Of a stretch of 64,000 bases of DNA, positions 9,069-17,768 are shown in pieces. How positions within the stretch are numbered: the stretch's first letter is position 1; each line of letters starts with the position of its first letter. Source of the stretch: RBG-16-66-20 sp035308765 (GTDB lineage Bacteria > Pseudomonadota > Gammaproteobacteria > Burkholderiales > SG8-39); NCBI GenBank assembly GCA_035308765.1, contig DATGGA010000034.1, positions 1 to 64,000 on the forward strand, read 5' to 3'. A program made the position numbers and the translations under genes. The notes beneath the pieces were generated by a model, which did no database searches, was not told the DNA's origin, and worked only from the letters and a program-made list of their open reading frames with translations.

Positions 9069-10180
9069 CAGAGCAGCCCGAGCGCCGCCTGCGCCACGGC
9101 ATCGGCGCCGATCGCGTGCATGCAGCGCGGCGCGGCGCATTCGGCCGGCGTGCGCTGGCAGCGCCGGATCCAGGCGATCTCGCGCTTGAACAGGCGCCGC
9201 TGGTCGCGGCAGGGAAAATCCGCGATGGTGAGCGCGCGGTAGGGAGCCTCGCGCCAGAATTCGCCCGGGCCGAACAGCGCGGCCGAACTCGGCCCGAACA
9301 GCGCCACCGTAGGCGTGCCGGCGAGCCGCCCGATGTGCATCACGCTGGTGTCCGGGCACACGAGCAGCGCGGCGCCCGCCACCAGGTGCCAGAGCTGCGC
9401 GAGATCCAGGCGCTGGCCAAGCGCCGCAAAGCGCGCCGCGGGATCGATGCGCCGCAGCAGCGCGCCGCCCGCCGGTCCCGCGCTCCACACGGGCCGAACG
9501 CCCTTTGCGGAAAGTTTTTCCGCCAGGGACAGCCATTTCGCTTCCTCCCAGTGCTTGAGGGGCGTGCTCGCTTCGACGTGCAGCACCGCGTACCGTCCCG
9601 CGGGCGCATCGAACGGCGCGCAAGGCGGCGCAGGCCAGTCCCGCGGCCGGTAGGCGGCAGGCGGCGCACCGTCGGCGAGAGCCGCGACCATGTCGCCCCA
9701 TGCGGCCGGCGTCTCGCTGTAGGGCCTCTGTTCGTCCACCGGCCAGCTCTTGTACTCCGGGCGGTCGCCCGAGAACGCCACGATCCAGCGCGCGCCCGCC
9801 GCCGCCGCGAGCCAGCTGTAGCGGTTGTCCCCGGGCACGAACGCCAGATCGAATCCCGGCTCGTCGAACAGCGCATCCAGCGTCGACGCCTCGCGCGGTT
9901 CGTAGACGAGCGCGCGCACGCCGTAGGGCCGCCCGGCATAGAGCGGCGCGACGGCGCGGCGCACCGTCATCGCGACGTCTGCGTCGGGGTGGCGCTCGCG
10001 CAGCTTAGCGAGCAGCGGCGTCAGCATCAGCACGTCGCCCGCGAGGAGATGATGGGCGATCAGGATGCGGCGCGGCGCGGCGGGCCGCTCGCGCCGCTGC
10101 ATGCGGAGGAAGCGCCGCGCCAGCGCGCGCGGCAGCACCCTGAGGCGGCCCCCTAATCTACTGGAAGATTCCAGAGACAT
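9068..10180 (-). CDS. Glycosyltransferase family 9 (heptosyltransferase-like)
   Basis: GT9 protein of 370 residues. After an Arg-rich N-terminal segment the acceptor domain begins at RRILIAHHLLAGDVLMLTPL, and the donor domain contains VCPDTSVMHIGRLAGTPTVALFG. The C-terminus holds several Cys residues (PCRDQRRLFKREIAWIRRC and onward), seen in some GT9 members that bind metal or form disulfides. The start ATG at 10180 overlaps the GT4 gene by 23 bases; an open extension further upstream is rejected because it has no family similarity. Probably an LPS-core or O-chain transferase. Confidence 0.8.
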   Translation of the reverse strand: MSLESSSRLGGRLRVLPRALARRFLRMQRRERPAAPRRILIAHHLLAGDVLMLTPLLAKLRERHPDADVAMTVRRAVAPLYAGRPYGVRALVYEPREASTLDALFDEPGFDLAFVPGDNRYSWLAAAAGARWIVAFSGDRPEYKSWPVDEQRPYSETPAAWGDMVAALADGAPPAAYRPRDWPAPPCAPFDAPAGRYAVLHVEASTPLKHWEEAKWLSLAEKLSAKGVRPVWSAGPAGGALLRRIDPAARFAALGQRLDLAQLWHLVAGAALLVCPDTSVMHIGRLAGTPTVALFGPSSAALFGPGEFWREAPYRALTIADFPCRDQRRLFKREIAWIRRCQRTPAECAAPRCMHAIGADAVAQAALGLL

Positions 10181-11258
10181 TCCGGTAGATCGTTTCCATG
10201 CGATCCAGCATGCGTTCGTACGAATAGCCCTCGACGCAGTGCTTGCGCGCCGCCTCGCCCAGCTCGCGGCGCATGCCTTCGTCGCCCGCGAAGCGCCCGA
10301 TCGCTGCCGCCAGCGCGTCGACATCGCGCGCAGGCACCACGAGCGCGGTGCGTTCGTGTTCGGCCAGCTCCGGCATGCCGCCGACGCTTGTGGTCACGCA
10401 GGCAAGCTCGACCAGCATCGCCTGCACCAGCGCCTGCGGCACGCCTTCGTTCGCGTACGAGGGCAAGGCGAAGATGTCCAGCGCGCGCAGCCACGGCAGC
10501 ACGTCCGCCTGCTGGCCCTGCATGCGCACCCTCCGCTGCAGGCCCAGCGCCGCGATTTTCTGCTCGAGCGCCGCGCGCTGCGGCCCGTCGCCGACGATCA
10601 CCAATTCGATGTGTTCCGGCAGCCGGGTCATCGCGTCGATGAGGAAGGCATGCCCCTTCCAGCTGCGCAGCGTGGCGACGATGCCGACCAGCGTCTTGTC
10701 CTGCGGCAGCCCGAAGCGCGCGCGCGACGCCTTGCGTTCGCCGGGACGAAAGCGCCCCGCGTCGATGCCGGTGGGGACCGATTCGATGCGCGAAGCGCGA
10801 AAGCCGTTGCGCTCCACCATCTGCCGCTTCAACGCTTCGCCGGTGGTGACGACGTGCGCCGCGGCGCGCATGTAGAGCCAGCGCGACAGCGGCCCGCGCG
10901 GCACCGGCGCCGAAATGTGCCGCGTGCGCACGATGCGCGTCGGACGCCCGAGCGCGACCTGCACCAGCGCCGCGAGCCAGGAATCGGTCGAGCTGTGAGT
11001 GTTGACGATGTCGCTGATATTGGCGCCGAACCAGTGGTGCAGCGCGCCCAGGCCCACCGGCCGCTTGCGGTCGATCGGCAGCGCGATCGCCGGCACCCCC
11101 CAGTTCGCGGCTTCGGCGAAGATGCGCGCCTGCGGCGGGCACAGCAGCTTTACGTCGTGGCCGCGCCGGATCAGGCCTTGCGCTTCCGACAGGATGCGGA
11201 TTTCCTGCCCGCCCCAGCCGAGCGAGGACTCGGTGTGGACGATGCGCAGCGGCCGCAT
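10158..11258 (-). CDS. Glycosyltransferase family 4
   Basis: GT-B retaining glycosyltransferase of 366 residues. The N-terminal acceptor domain starts HTESSLGWGGQEIRILSEA, with the Gly-Gly loop typical of GT4. The donor domain has VGIVATLRSWKGHAFLIDA, VGDGPQRAALE and the E-x7-E-like segment YANEGVPQALVQAMLVELAC that contacts the nucleotide sugar. It is 2 bases downstream of msbA. The first-residue start at 11258 gives MRPLRIVHTE, a normal family beginning. Role in LPS core or O-unit assembly is inferred from context. Confidence 0.85.
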   Translation of the reverse strand: MRPLRIVHTESSLGWGGQEIRILSEAQGLIRRGHDVKLLCPPQARIFAEAANWGVPAIALPIDRKRPVGLGALHHWFGANISDIVNTHSSTDSWLAALVQVALGRPTRIVRTRHISAPVPRGPLSRWLYMRAAAHVVTTGEALKRQMVERNGFRASRIESVPTGIDAGRFRPGERKASRARFGLPQDKTLVGIVATLRSWKGHAFLIDAMTRLPEHIELVIVGDGPQRAALEQKIAALGLQRRVRMQGQQADVLPWLRALDIFALPSYANEGVPQALVQAMLVELACVTTSVGGMPELAEHERTALVVPARDVDALAAAIGRFAGDEGMRRELGEAARKHCVEGYSYERMLDRMETIYRNVSGIFQ

Positions 11259-11260
11259 GG

Positions 11261-13027
11261 CTAGACGGCGGCCTTCACATCGTTCGCGGCGAACTGGATC
11301 CGGTACAGCCTTTCATAGTCGCCGCCGCGCGCCATCAGCTCGGCGTGCGTGCCCGACTGCGTGATCCGCCCGCGGTCGAGCACCACGATGCGGTCGGCGC
11401 GCTCGATCGTGGACAGGCGGTGCGCGATCACGATCGTGCTGCGCCCGCGCATCAGGGTTTCCAGCGCATCCTGCACCAAGCGTTCGGATTCGGAATCGAG
11501 CGCCGAGGTGGCCTCGTCCAGGATCAGCACCGGCGCGTTCTTCAGCAGCGCGCGCGCGATGGCGAGGCGCTGGCGCTGGCCGCCGGAGAGGCGCATGCCG
11601 TTCTCGCCGATCAGCGTCTCCAGGCCCTGCGGCATCTCGCGGATGAACTCGATCGCGTGCGCCGCCTCGGCCGCGGCGGCCACTTCGGCGTCGCTCGCCC
11701 CGCCCATGCCGCCGTAGGCGATGTTGGCGCGGATCGTGTCGTTGAACAGCACCACTTCCTGCGACACCAGCGCGAGGTTCGCGCGCAGGCTCTCCAGCCT
11801 GAGCTGCTGGATGTCGTGGCCGTCGAGCAGGATGCGCCCCGACAGCGGCGAGTAGAAGCGCGGCAGCAGGTTGACCAGCGTCGTCTTGCCGCCGCCGGAA
11901 CTGCCCACCAGCGCCACCGTCTCCCCGGGCCGGACCACGAGGCTCACCGAGGAAAGCGCCGGTTCGTTGCGCGTCGGGTAGGTGAAGCCGACGTTCTGGA
12001 ACTCGATCTCGCCGCGCGCGCGCGCGAGCTCGTGCGTGCCCTTGTCCTCCTCGATCGGCGCGTCGACCATTTCGAACACGCTTTCGGCGGCCGCGAGGCC
12101 GCGCTGCAGCGGCGCGCTGATCTCCGTCAGGTGCTTGAGCGGCGCGAGCAGCATCAGCATGGCGGTGAGGAAGGAGGCGAATTCGCCCATCGTCGCGCGC
12201 GCGGCCAGCGACTCCTGCATCGCGATGTAGACGATGATCGCCAGCGCGGCCGCCGCGAGCAGGTGCGTGACCGGCGTGGAGAGCGCGGCGGGCACCGTCT
12301 GGCGCATGTTGAAGCCGCGCAGGCGCTGGTTGGCGCGCTCGAAGCGGCGCGACTCGTAGTCCTGGCCGCCGAACACCTTGACCACCTTGTGGCATTCGAT
12401 GGTTTCCTCGAGCACGTGCGCGAGGTCGCCCATCGAATGCTGCGCCTGGCGCGCCATGCTGCGCAGCCGGCGCGACAGGAGGCGCACGAACAGCGCGATC
12501 GGCGGCCCGATGGCGACGGCGATCAGCGTCATCTTCCAGCTGATGAACATCATCCAGCCGAGCAGCCCGATGACGCGGACCGAATCCTGCAGGACCACGG
12601 TGAGCACCGAGGTCGCGGCGGAAGTCACGCCGCCGACGTCGTAGGCGACCTTGGAGAGTATGGTCCCCGAACTGTGGTCGTCGAAGAATTTCGCCGGCAG
12701 GCGCACCAGCCGCGCGAACATGGCCGCGCGCATGTCCAGCACCACGCGGTTGGACACCCAGGCGAGGAAATAGGAAGAGCTGAACGACAGCGCGCCGCGC
12801 ACGATGAAGATGCCGACGATCGCGAACGCGAACATGGAGGGCGAGAGCGTCGGCTGGCTGCCGGCGACGAAGCCGCGGTCGAGCAGCGGCTTGATCAGCG
12901 CGGGAAACAGCGGCTCGGTGGCCGCGGCGCCGATCATGCCGAGCACCGCGAGGGCGAACACCCTGGCGTGCGGGCGCACATAGGACAGCAGGCGCTTGTA
13001 CAGGCCCCAGTCGCGCGATGCGCTCAT
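11261..13027 (-). CDS. msbA: Lipid A export ABC transporter MsbA
   Basis: Homodimeric half-transporter that flips the lipid A core across the inner membrane. The 588 residues consist of a six-helix ABC membrane domain (about 20-310) and an ATP-binding domain. Walker A is GSSGGGKTT (about 375), the ABC signature LSGGQRQRLAIARALL, Walker B VLILDEATSALDSES, and the H-loop IVIAHRLSTIERAD. Embedding inside an LPS glycosyltransferase run supports MsbA rather than a generic exporter. It overlaps the downstream end of the WaaG-like gene by 4 bases. Confidence 0.92.
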   Translation of the reverse strand: MSASRDWGLYKRLLSYVRPHARVFALAVLGMIGAAATEPLFPALIKPLLDRGFVAGSQPTLSPSMFAFAIVGIFIVRGALSFSSSYFLAWVSNRVVLDMRAAMFARLVRLPAKFFDDHSSGTILSKVAYDVGGVTSAATSVLTVVLQDSVRVIGLLGWMMFISWKMTLIAVAIGPPIALFVRLLSRRLRSMARQAQHSMGDLAHVLEETIECHKVVKVFGGQDYESRRFERANQRLRGFNMRQTVPAALSTPVTHLLAAAALAIIVYIAMQESLAARATMGEFASFLTAMLMLLAPLKHLTEISAPLQRGLAAAESVFEMVDAPIEEDKGTHELARARGEIEFQNVGFTYPTRNEPALSSVSLVVRPGETVALVGSSGGGKTTLVNLLPRFYSPLSGRILLDGHDIQQLRLESLRANLALVSQEVVLFNDTIRANIAYGGMGGASDAEVAAAAEAAHAIEFIREMPQGLETLIGENGMRLSGGQRQRLAIARALLKNAPVLILDEATSALDSESERLVQDALETLMRGRSTIVIAHRLSTIERADRIVVLDRGRITQSGTHAELMARGGDYERLYRIQFAANDVKAAV

Positions 13028-14145
13028 GCGAGGGTCGAGTACAGTGCGGTGAGTCTGCGAGCCATGTCGTCGATTCCGTAGCCTTCGGCCGTGGCGCGCG
13101 CGGCGGCGCCCGTGGTTTCAATGCGCGCAGCGCGCGCCGCCTCGCGCATCAGCTGCGCCAGCCCGGCGACGTCGCCGGGCTCGCAGATCCAGCCGCCCTG
13201 CCCCTGCCGCAGGACTTCGGCCGCGCCGCTGCGCCGGCCGACGATCGCGGGCAATCCCATCGCCAGCGCCTCCAGCGCAGTGCTCGGAAAAGGGTCGTAG
13301 CGTGTCGGAAGGATAAAGCAATCTGCCGCCGCGTAAAGCGGCCGCACGTCTTCGCGTCCGCCCAGCAGCCGGACCCGGCCGCCCAGGCCGTGCGAGGAGG
13401 CCAGCGCGGCGAAGCGCGCCGCGTGGCGGTCGCGTCCCGCCGCCGCCAGCCGGAACGACGGCTCGCCGCAGGCGGCGAGCGCCGCGATCGCGGCATCCAG
13501 CCCCTTGCGCGCGAATCCGGAACCGACGAACAGGAACAGGGCGTCGCCTTCGCCGAGGCCCAGTCCGGCGCGCGCGGCGGGCCGCAGCGCGGCGCGATGC
13601 CGCGGGTGGAAGTGCTCCAGGTCGACGCCGTTGTATATCAGGTGCAGTTTCTGCGGAGCGACGCGGAAGCGACGCAGGATTTCGTCGCGCACCATGGCGG
13701 AGTTGCAGATCACGCCGCGCAGGCGCGGATGCCCGAACATCTCGCGTTCGGCGGCGCAGACGTAATGATGATGCGGGCTCAGCGCGATGCCGATGCGTTC
13801 GAAGACGCCGGCGGCGGCGCGCCGGATGGCGAGCCATTCCGCGTGCACGCCGTCCCCCGCGCGGTAAAGATCGCAGCCCGCGATGCGCTCGTGCGACTGC
13901 ACCAGGTCGAAGCCGCCCGCCTCCCAGGCCCTCCGCGCCGCGCTCGCGAAGGATGCGTCGCGCCAGGCATTGCCGACGTAGAACGGATCCACGGCGATGA
14001 AGTTGCGCGCGCCCCAGCCTTCGGCGCGGCGCGAGATAAGCGTCATTTCCGCGCCCGCGCGTTCCAGCGCCGGCAGCGAACGCGCGATGAAACGCTCGGC
14101 CCCGCCATACTGGTTGTAGCGTTGTCGCACCAAAGCGACGCGCAC
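13024..14145 (-). CDS. Glycosyltransferase family 4, WaaG-like
   Basis: 373-residue GT-B enzyme with a WaaG-like start: MRVALVRQRYNQYGGAERF, where the YGGAER loop is characteristic. Further motifs: SHERIAGCDLYRAGDGVHAEW, CNSAMVRDEILRRF, YNGVDLEHFHP, FLFVGSGFARKGLDAAI and PTRYDPFPSTALEALAMGLP, the donor-site segment. WaaG adds the first hexose of the outer LPS core. It is followed immediately by msbA (ATGA overlap) and preceded by the WaaQ-like gene, an arrangement consistent with core assembly. Confidence 0.85.
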   Translation of the reverse strand: MRVALVRQRYNQYGGAERFIARSLPALERAGAEMTLISRRAEGWGARNFIAVDPFYVGNAWRDASFASAARRAWEAGGFDLVQSHERIAGCDLYRAGDGVHAEWLAIRRAAAGVFERIGIALSPHHHYVCAAEREMFGHPRLRGVICNSAMVRDEILRRFRVAPQKLHLIYNGVDLEHFHPRHRAALRPAARAGLGLGEGDALFLFVGSGFARKGLDAAIAALAACGEPSFRLAAAGRDRHAARFAALASSHGLGGRVRLLGGREDVRPLYAAADCFILPTRYDPFPSTALEALAMGLPAIVGRRSGAAEVLRQGQGGWICEPGDVAGLAQLMREAARAARIETTGAAARATAEGYGIDDMARRLTALYSTLA

Positions 14146-14149
14146 TCGC

Positions 14150-15232
14150 CTAACGCTCCCCGGCGAGGAGTTCCTGCACCGCCGCGTGTACCCGATCCAC
14201 CTCCAGCGTCGTCAGGCATTCGCTCACCTTGCTGCCGCCGCAGCCGTCGTTGCCGCAGGGCCGGCAGGGATGCTGGGTCGTGACCACGCGGTGCGCCACC
14301 TGCCAGGGCCGCCACTCGTGCTCGCCGCTCGGCCCGAACAGCGCGACCGTGGGCGTGCGCAGCGCCGCCGCGAGATGCATCGGCATCGAATCCACGCCGA
14401 CGAACAGGCGCGCGCGCGCGGTCAGCGCGCCCAGTTCCTTGATCGAGAGCTTGCCCGCCAGATTCACGGGTTTGGATGTTGTCCTGGAAAGTATTTTTTC
14501 GATCAACGACATCTCGGCCGGCTCGGGCGCCGCGGTAATCACCACGCGATGGCTTGACGAAAGGCGGTCGATCAGCTCGGCATTGCGCTCGGCAGGCCAG
14601 CACTTGAAACTCCAGCGCGATGCCGGATGAATGTGGATGTAACCGTGCTCCGCCAGCCCTTCGACCGCAAGCAGCGACGCTACGCGTGCCTCTGCCGCCG
14701 CGCCCGGGACGAACTTCGTCCGGCGTTCGTCGAGACCGGGCTGGAGGCCGATCCGGCGCAGCGCATCCAGATTGGTTTCGACCTTGTGCCTGCGGCCATT
14801 GCGCGCGAGCGGATATAGATGCGTGAAGCTGCGCGCCCAAACCCGGCCCCGCCCGGGAACCACCGGCGCCACGCTGTAACGCGCGCCCAGGCCGCGGGCG
14901 AGCCAGGCGCCTCGCGGCTGTTCGGTGAGGTGAACGAGGAGATCGTAGCGGCGCGCGCGCAAGACGCCATAGAGCCGCCTTTCCGACGCGAGCCTGGACA
15001 GGACACCTTCGTCCTTCCAGTTCCGCCCGACCGCATGCAGCCGCGCGAGCGCCGGATGCCCTTCGAGCATGGGCGCCGTATCGTCGTAGACCAGCGCATC
15101 CACTTCGGCCCGCGGCGCATGCGCCTTCAATACGGCCGGCACGGGCGAGGCCAGCAGCACGTCGCCGTGATGGCGCAGCATGATCACCAGCGCCCGCGCG
15201 ATCTCGCCGAGCGGAACCGCGTCCTTGAGCAT
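14150..15232 (-). CDS. waaQ: LPS heptosyltransferase III, WaaQ/RfaQ-like
   Basis: GT9 enzyme that adds a branching heptose to the inner core. The ATG at 15232 gives MLKDAVPLGEIARALVIMLR, matching the usual RfaQ N-terminus; a GTG eight codons upstream (15256) is possible but less like the family. Key segments: LRHHGDVLLASPV, IHPASRWSFKCWP, FVGVDSMPMHLAAALRTPTV and FGPSGEHEWRPW. The C-terminus carries QHPCRPCGNDGCGGSKVSEC, a Cys cluster common in this subfamily. This is the first gene of the 14-gene minus-strand LPS run, divergent from the zap genes. Confidence 0.85.
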   Translation of the reverse strand: MLKDAVPLGEIARALVIMLRHHGDVLLASPVPAVLKAHAPRAEVDALVYDDTAPMLEGHPALARLHAVGRNWKDEGVLSRLASERRLYGVLRARRYDLLVHLTEQPRGAWLARGLGARYSVAPVVPGRGRVWARSFTHLYPLARNGRRHKVETNLDALRRIGLQPGLDERRTKFVPGAAAEARVASLLAVEGLAEHGYIHIHPASRWSFKCWPAERNAELIDRLSSSHRVVITAAPEPAEMSLIEKILSRTTSKPVNLAGKLSIKELGALTARARLFVGVDSMPMHLAAALRTPTVALFGPSGEHEWRPWQVAHRVVTTQHPCRPCGNDGCGGSKVSECLTTLEVDRVHAAVQELLAGER

Positions 15233-15338
15233 CCGGGAAAGATAGCACTTATGCACAGGCGGCGAGCCTCACATCCCCGGCGCCCGGAAGAGCACCGCAG
15301 CATGATCAGGAACCACATGCAGAACCCGGCCTTATTTC

Positions 15339-15367
15339 TTGACGCTGTAGCAGATTTGCAACATAGT
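15339..15367 (+). promoter_or_regulatory. Near-consensus sigma-70 promoter before the ZapB-like gene
   Basis: TTGACG at 15339-15344 and CATAGT at 15362-15367 are separated by exactly 17 bases. Transcription would begin about 6-7 bases downstream, near 15374, which is where the GTG of the coiled-coil protein lies. Upstream in-frame ATGs at 15302 and 15317 would precede the promoter and so be untranscribed from it. Confidence 0.6.
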
Positions 15368-15373
15368 TCCGGC

Positions 15374-15565
15374 GTGGACGCGGAGTTCAACTCCCTCGAA
15401 GCCAAGGTCGCGCAGTTCGTCGGCCTGTGCGAGCGATTGCGCGCGGAGAACCACGATTTGCGGCAGCAACTGGCCACGGCGAAGAACGACGCCAAGCGCC
15501 TGAACGAGCGCATCGAGGGCGCCAAGGTGAAGCTCGAAAGCCTGCTCGCGCGCATCCCCGACTGA
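15374..15565 (+). CDS. Small coiled-coil protein beside zapA (TIGR02449/ZapB-like)
   Basis: A 63-residue protein if read from the GTG at 15374 (first residues MDAEFNSLEAKVAQFVGLCE). Almost the whole chain is heptad-like and charged, with ERLRAENHDLRQQL and NERIEGAKVKLESLL, a coiled coil as in ZapB and the small TIGR02449 proteins that accompany zapA in proteobacteria. A role in division-ring organisation is inferred from that neighbourhood. The frame stays open upstream to ATG at 15302, but that start would sit upstream of the strong promoter. zapA starts 23 bases after the stop. Confidence 0.72.
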   Translation: MDAEFNSLEAKVAQFVGLCERLRAENHDLRQQLATAKNDAKRLNERIEGAKVKLESLLARIPD

Positions 15566-15588
15566 ACCGCCCCGCAGCCGAAGTCGAC

Positions 15589-15900
15589 ATGCCCGAAAAC
15601 GCCAAGACCATCGAAATCAGCATCCTCGGGCGCAACTACAAGATTGCCTGCGAGGACGGCGAGCGCGAGGCGCTGCTGGAAGCCGTCGCCTACCTCGACG
15701 GCAAGATGGGCGAAATCAAGAAAGCAGGCAAGGTGAACGGCGCCGATCGCATCGCGGTGATGGCGGCGCTCAACATCGCGCATGAATTTCTCTCCGCCAA
15801 GCTGGGCGACGGCTTTGATGTCGGTCTGGCCAAGCGTAGAATTTCGGGGATCGAGGCGAAACTGGACGAAGCGCTCGCCAAGCAGGAGAAATTGTTCTAG
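15589..15900 (+). CDS. zapA: Cell division protein ZapA
   Basis: Widely conserved FtsZ-associated protein that cross-links FtsZ filaments at the septum. The 103-residue protein starts MPENAKTIEISILGRNYKIA, the compact N-terminal ZapA domain that binds FtsZ, followed by CEDGEREALLEAVAYLDGKM and a long helical tail ending in AKLDEALAKQEKLF, the tetramerising coiled coil. The RIAVMAALNIAHEFL segment is a family hallmark. The ATG at 15589 is chosen because upstream sequence in this frame overlaps the previous gene without similarity. It lies directly upstream of the 6S RNA, as in many proteobacteria. Confidence 0.92.
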   Translation: MPENAKTIEISILGRNYKIACEDGEREALLEAVAYLDGKMGEIKKAGKVNGADRIAVMAALNIAHEFLSAKLGDGFDVGLAKRRISGIEAKLDEALAKQEKLF

Positions 15901-15904
15901 AACA

Positions 15905-16105
15905 GTCTTCGTCCCCTGCTGTGTTCGACCGGGCCCATATTTTCCGAACCGATAGCTTCCCCAGGTCGCGGCTTCCAGTGCCGCTGTTGTGATCGTCCCT
16001 CGCCTCCGGGCGCGCCGGACGAACCTGATGTGGCCGGTACGCGACCACCCTGATTGAGCAGGGTTCGGAGGCCGGGCCCACCGGCACGAGCGGGGGACTC
16101 CACTA
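15905..16105 (+). ncRNA. ssrS: 6S RNA
   Basis: Regulatory RNA that mimics an open promoter and sequesters sigma-70 RNA polymerase in stationary phase. The segment between zapA and the EVE gene has no good reading frame. It closes on itself: GTCCCC at 15911-15916 pairs with GGGGAC at 16093-16098, next to CTGTGTTCG and CACGAGCG, the conserved flanks of betaproteobacterial 6S RNA. The centre contains paired arms flanking an open bubble (around TGATCGTCCCTCGCC). Length about 190-200 nt and position after zapA match known ssrS genes. Exact ends are approximate. Confidence 0.82.
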
Positions 16106-16130
16106 CTTTTCTTGTTTGCGTGACCTCACC

Positions 16131-16592
16131 ATGAACGCCTGGCTCATGAAAACCGAGCCCGACGAGTGCTCGATCGACGATGCGCTCGCGGCACCCAAGC
16201 GCAGCACGCCCTGGACCGGGGTGCGCAACTACCAGGCGCGCAATTTCATGCGCGACGGGATGCGCATCGGCGACGGCGTGCTGTTCTACCACTCGAGCTG
16301 TCCCGAGCCGGGCATCGCAGGCCTGGCCGAGGTGGCTTCCGCCGCCTACCCGGATCCGTCGCAATTCGACCGCAAGAGCCCCTATTACGACCCCAAGTCC
16401 CCGCGCACGGCGCCGCGCTGGTTCTGCGTCGACGTGCGCGCGCTCAGGAAAATCCGCCTGGTGCCGCTGCCGGAACTGCACGCGCACGCCGCGCTGAAGA
16501 ACATGCGGGCGCTGCGTCCCGGCAACCGCCTGTCGATCACGCCGGTCACCGCGGCCGAGTGGAAATTCATCTGCGGCAAGCTGGTTCGGTGA
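16131..16592 (+). CDS. EVE-domain protein (Thy28-like)
   Basis: Cytoplasmic 153-residue single-domain protein of the EVE/PUA-like family, whose members bind modified bases in nucleic acid. The start ATG at 16131 gives MNAWLMKTEPDECSIDDALA, the family N-terminus. Conserved strings include WTGVRNYQARNFMRDGMRIG, VLFYHSSCPEPGIAGLAEV and the aromatic cage region around PRWFCVDVRA. The last bases overlap the hemE start (GTGA). Location after zapA and 6S RNA is a recurrent betaproteobacterial arrangement. The biological role in bacteria is not established. Confidence 0.9.
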   Translation: MNAWLMKTEPDECSIDDALAAPKRSTPWTGVRNYQARNFMRDGMRIGDGVLFYHSSCPEPGIAGLAEVASAAYPDPSQFDRKSPYYDPKSPRTAPRWFCVDVRALRKIRLVPLPELHAHAALKNMRALRPGNRLSITPVTAAEWKFICGKLVR

Positions 16593-17632
16593 ACGACATC
16601 CTGCTGCGCGCGCTGGCCCGCGAACCGACCGAATACACGCCGATCTGGCTGATGCGGCAGGCAGGACGCTACCTGCCGGAGTACAACGCGATCCGGACAA
16701 AAGCCGGCAGCTTCCTCAAGCTGGCGAAGACGCCCGAACTCGCGACCCAGGTGGCCCTGCAGCCGCTCGAGCGCTTTCCGCTGGATGCGGCGATCCTGTT
16801 TTCGGACATTCTCACGGTGCCCGATGCGATGGGCCTCGGCCTGTATTTCGCCGAGGGGGAGGGGCCGCGCTTCGAGCGGCCGCTGCGCGGCGAGGCGGCG
16901 ATCCTGCGCCTGGCCGCGCCCGACCCGACGGCGGAACTGCGCTACGTCCTCGATGCGGTACGGGAAACCCGGCGGGCGCTCGCCGGCAAGGTGCCGTTGA
17001 TCGGCTTTTCGGGCAGCCCTTATACGCTCGCCTGCTACATGATCGAAGGCTCGGGCAGCGACGACTGGCGCGCGGTAAAGGAGATGCTCTACGCGCGCCC
17101 GGACCTGCTGCACCGGATCCTGGAAGTGAACGCGCGCGCGGTGACGGATTACCTGAACGCGCAGATCGAAGCCGGCGCGCAGGTGGTGATGCTGTTCGAT
17201 ACCTGGGGCGGCAACCTCACCGCGGCGCAATATGAAGAGTTTTCCCTGTCCTACATGCGCAAGGTGATGTCGCAAGTGCGAAAAGCGCCCCGCATCGTCT
17301 TCACCAAGGGCGGCGGCGGCTGGCTCGAGAGCATTGCGGCCAGCGGTTGCGATGCCGTGGGCCTCGACTGGACCGTCGATCCGCGCGATGCGCGCCGCAG
17401 AGTCGGCGCCAGGGTCGCGCTTCAGGGCAATCTCGATCCCGCAGCGCTCGCGGCGGCGCCCGAGCGCGCGCGCGAACATGCGCGGCGCGTGCTGGACGCC
17501 TTCGGAGCAGCACCGGGACACGTTTTCAATCTCGGGCATGGTATTTCGCCGCATGCGCGTATCGACGCGGTCGCAGCCCTTGTAGACGAAGTGCACACTT
17601 ACGGTAAACGACTCCGGCCGGCGCAAGCCTGA
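16589..17632 (+). CDS. hemE: Uroporphyrinogen decarboxylase
   Basis: Decarboxylates the four acetate side chains of uroporphyrinogen III to give coproporphyrinogen III in heme synthesis. Read from GTG at 16589 the protein has 347 residues, normal for HemE. It shows the N-terminal signature PIWLMRQAGRYLPEY with the substrate-binding Arg residues, then ILFSDILTVPDAMG, GFSGSPYTLACYMIEG, LFDTWGGNL and NLGHGISP near the end. The GTG overlaps the TGA of the EVE gene, so coupling is likely. Confidence 0.95.
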   Translation: MNDILLRALAREPTEYTPIWLMRQAGRYLPEYNAIRTKAGSFLKLAKTPELATQVALQPLERFPLDAAILFSDILTVPDAMGLGLYFAEGEGPRFERPLRGEAAILRLAAPDPTAELRYVLDAVRETRRALAGKVPLIGFSGSPYTLACYMIEGSGSDDWRAVKEMLYARPDLLHRILEVNARAVTDYLNAQIEAGAQVVMLFDTWGGNLTAAQYEEFSLSYMRKVMSQVRKAPRIVFTKGGGGWLESIAASGCDAVGLDWTVDPRDARRRVGARVALQGNLDPAALAAAPERAREHARRVLDAFGAAPGHVFNLGHGISPHARIDAVAALVDEVHTYGKRLRPAQA

Positions 17633-17768
17633 CTTATGCACACGGGCACGCCAGAGGGAGAAATCGCCTCGTTCCCGGGCGTCGCGCTCTGAAGAATTTC
17701 ACAAGCTGCTGATCTCCCAGTGAATAACATGTTCGGTAGCACACATAGCAGGCACCATGCGCCGGTCC

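Noticed and set aside
16166..17632. A 488-codon frame containing HemE with a long N-terminal extension
   Set aside because: The extension is the EVE gene read in another frame; HemE similarity begins at the GTG at 16589.
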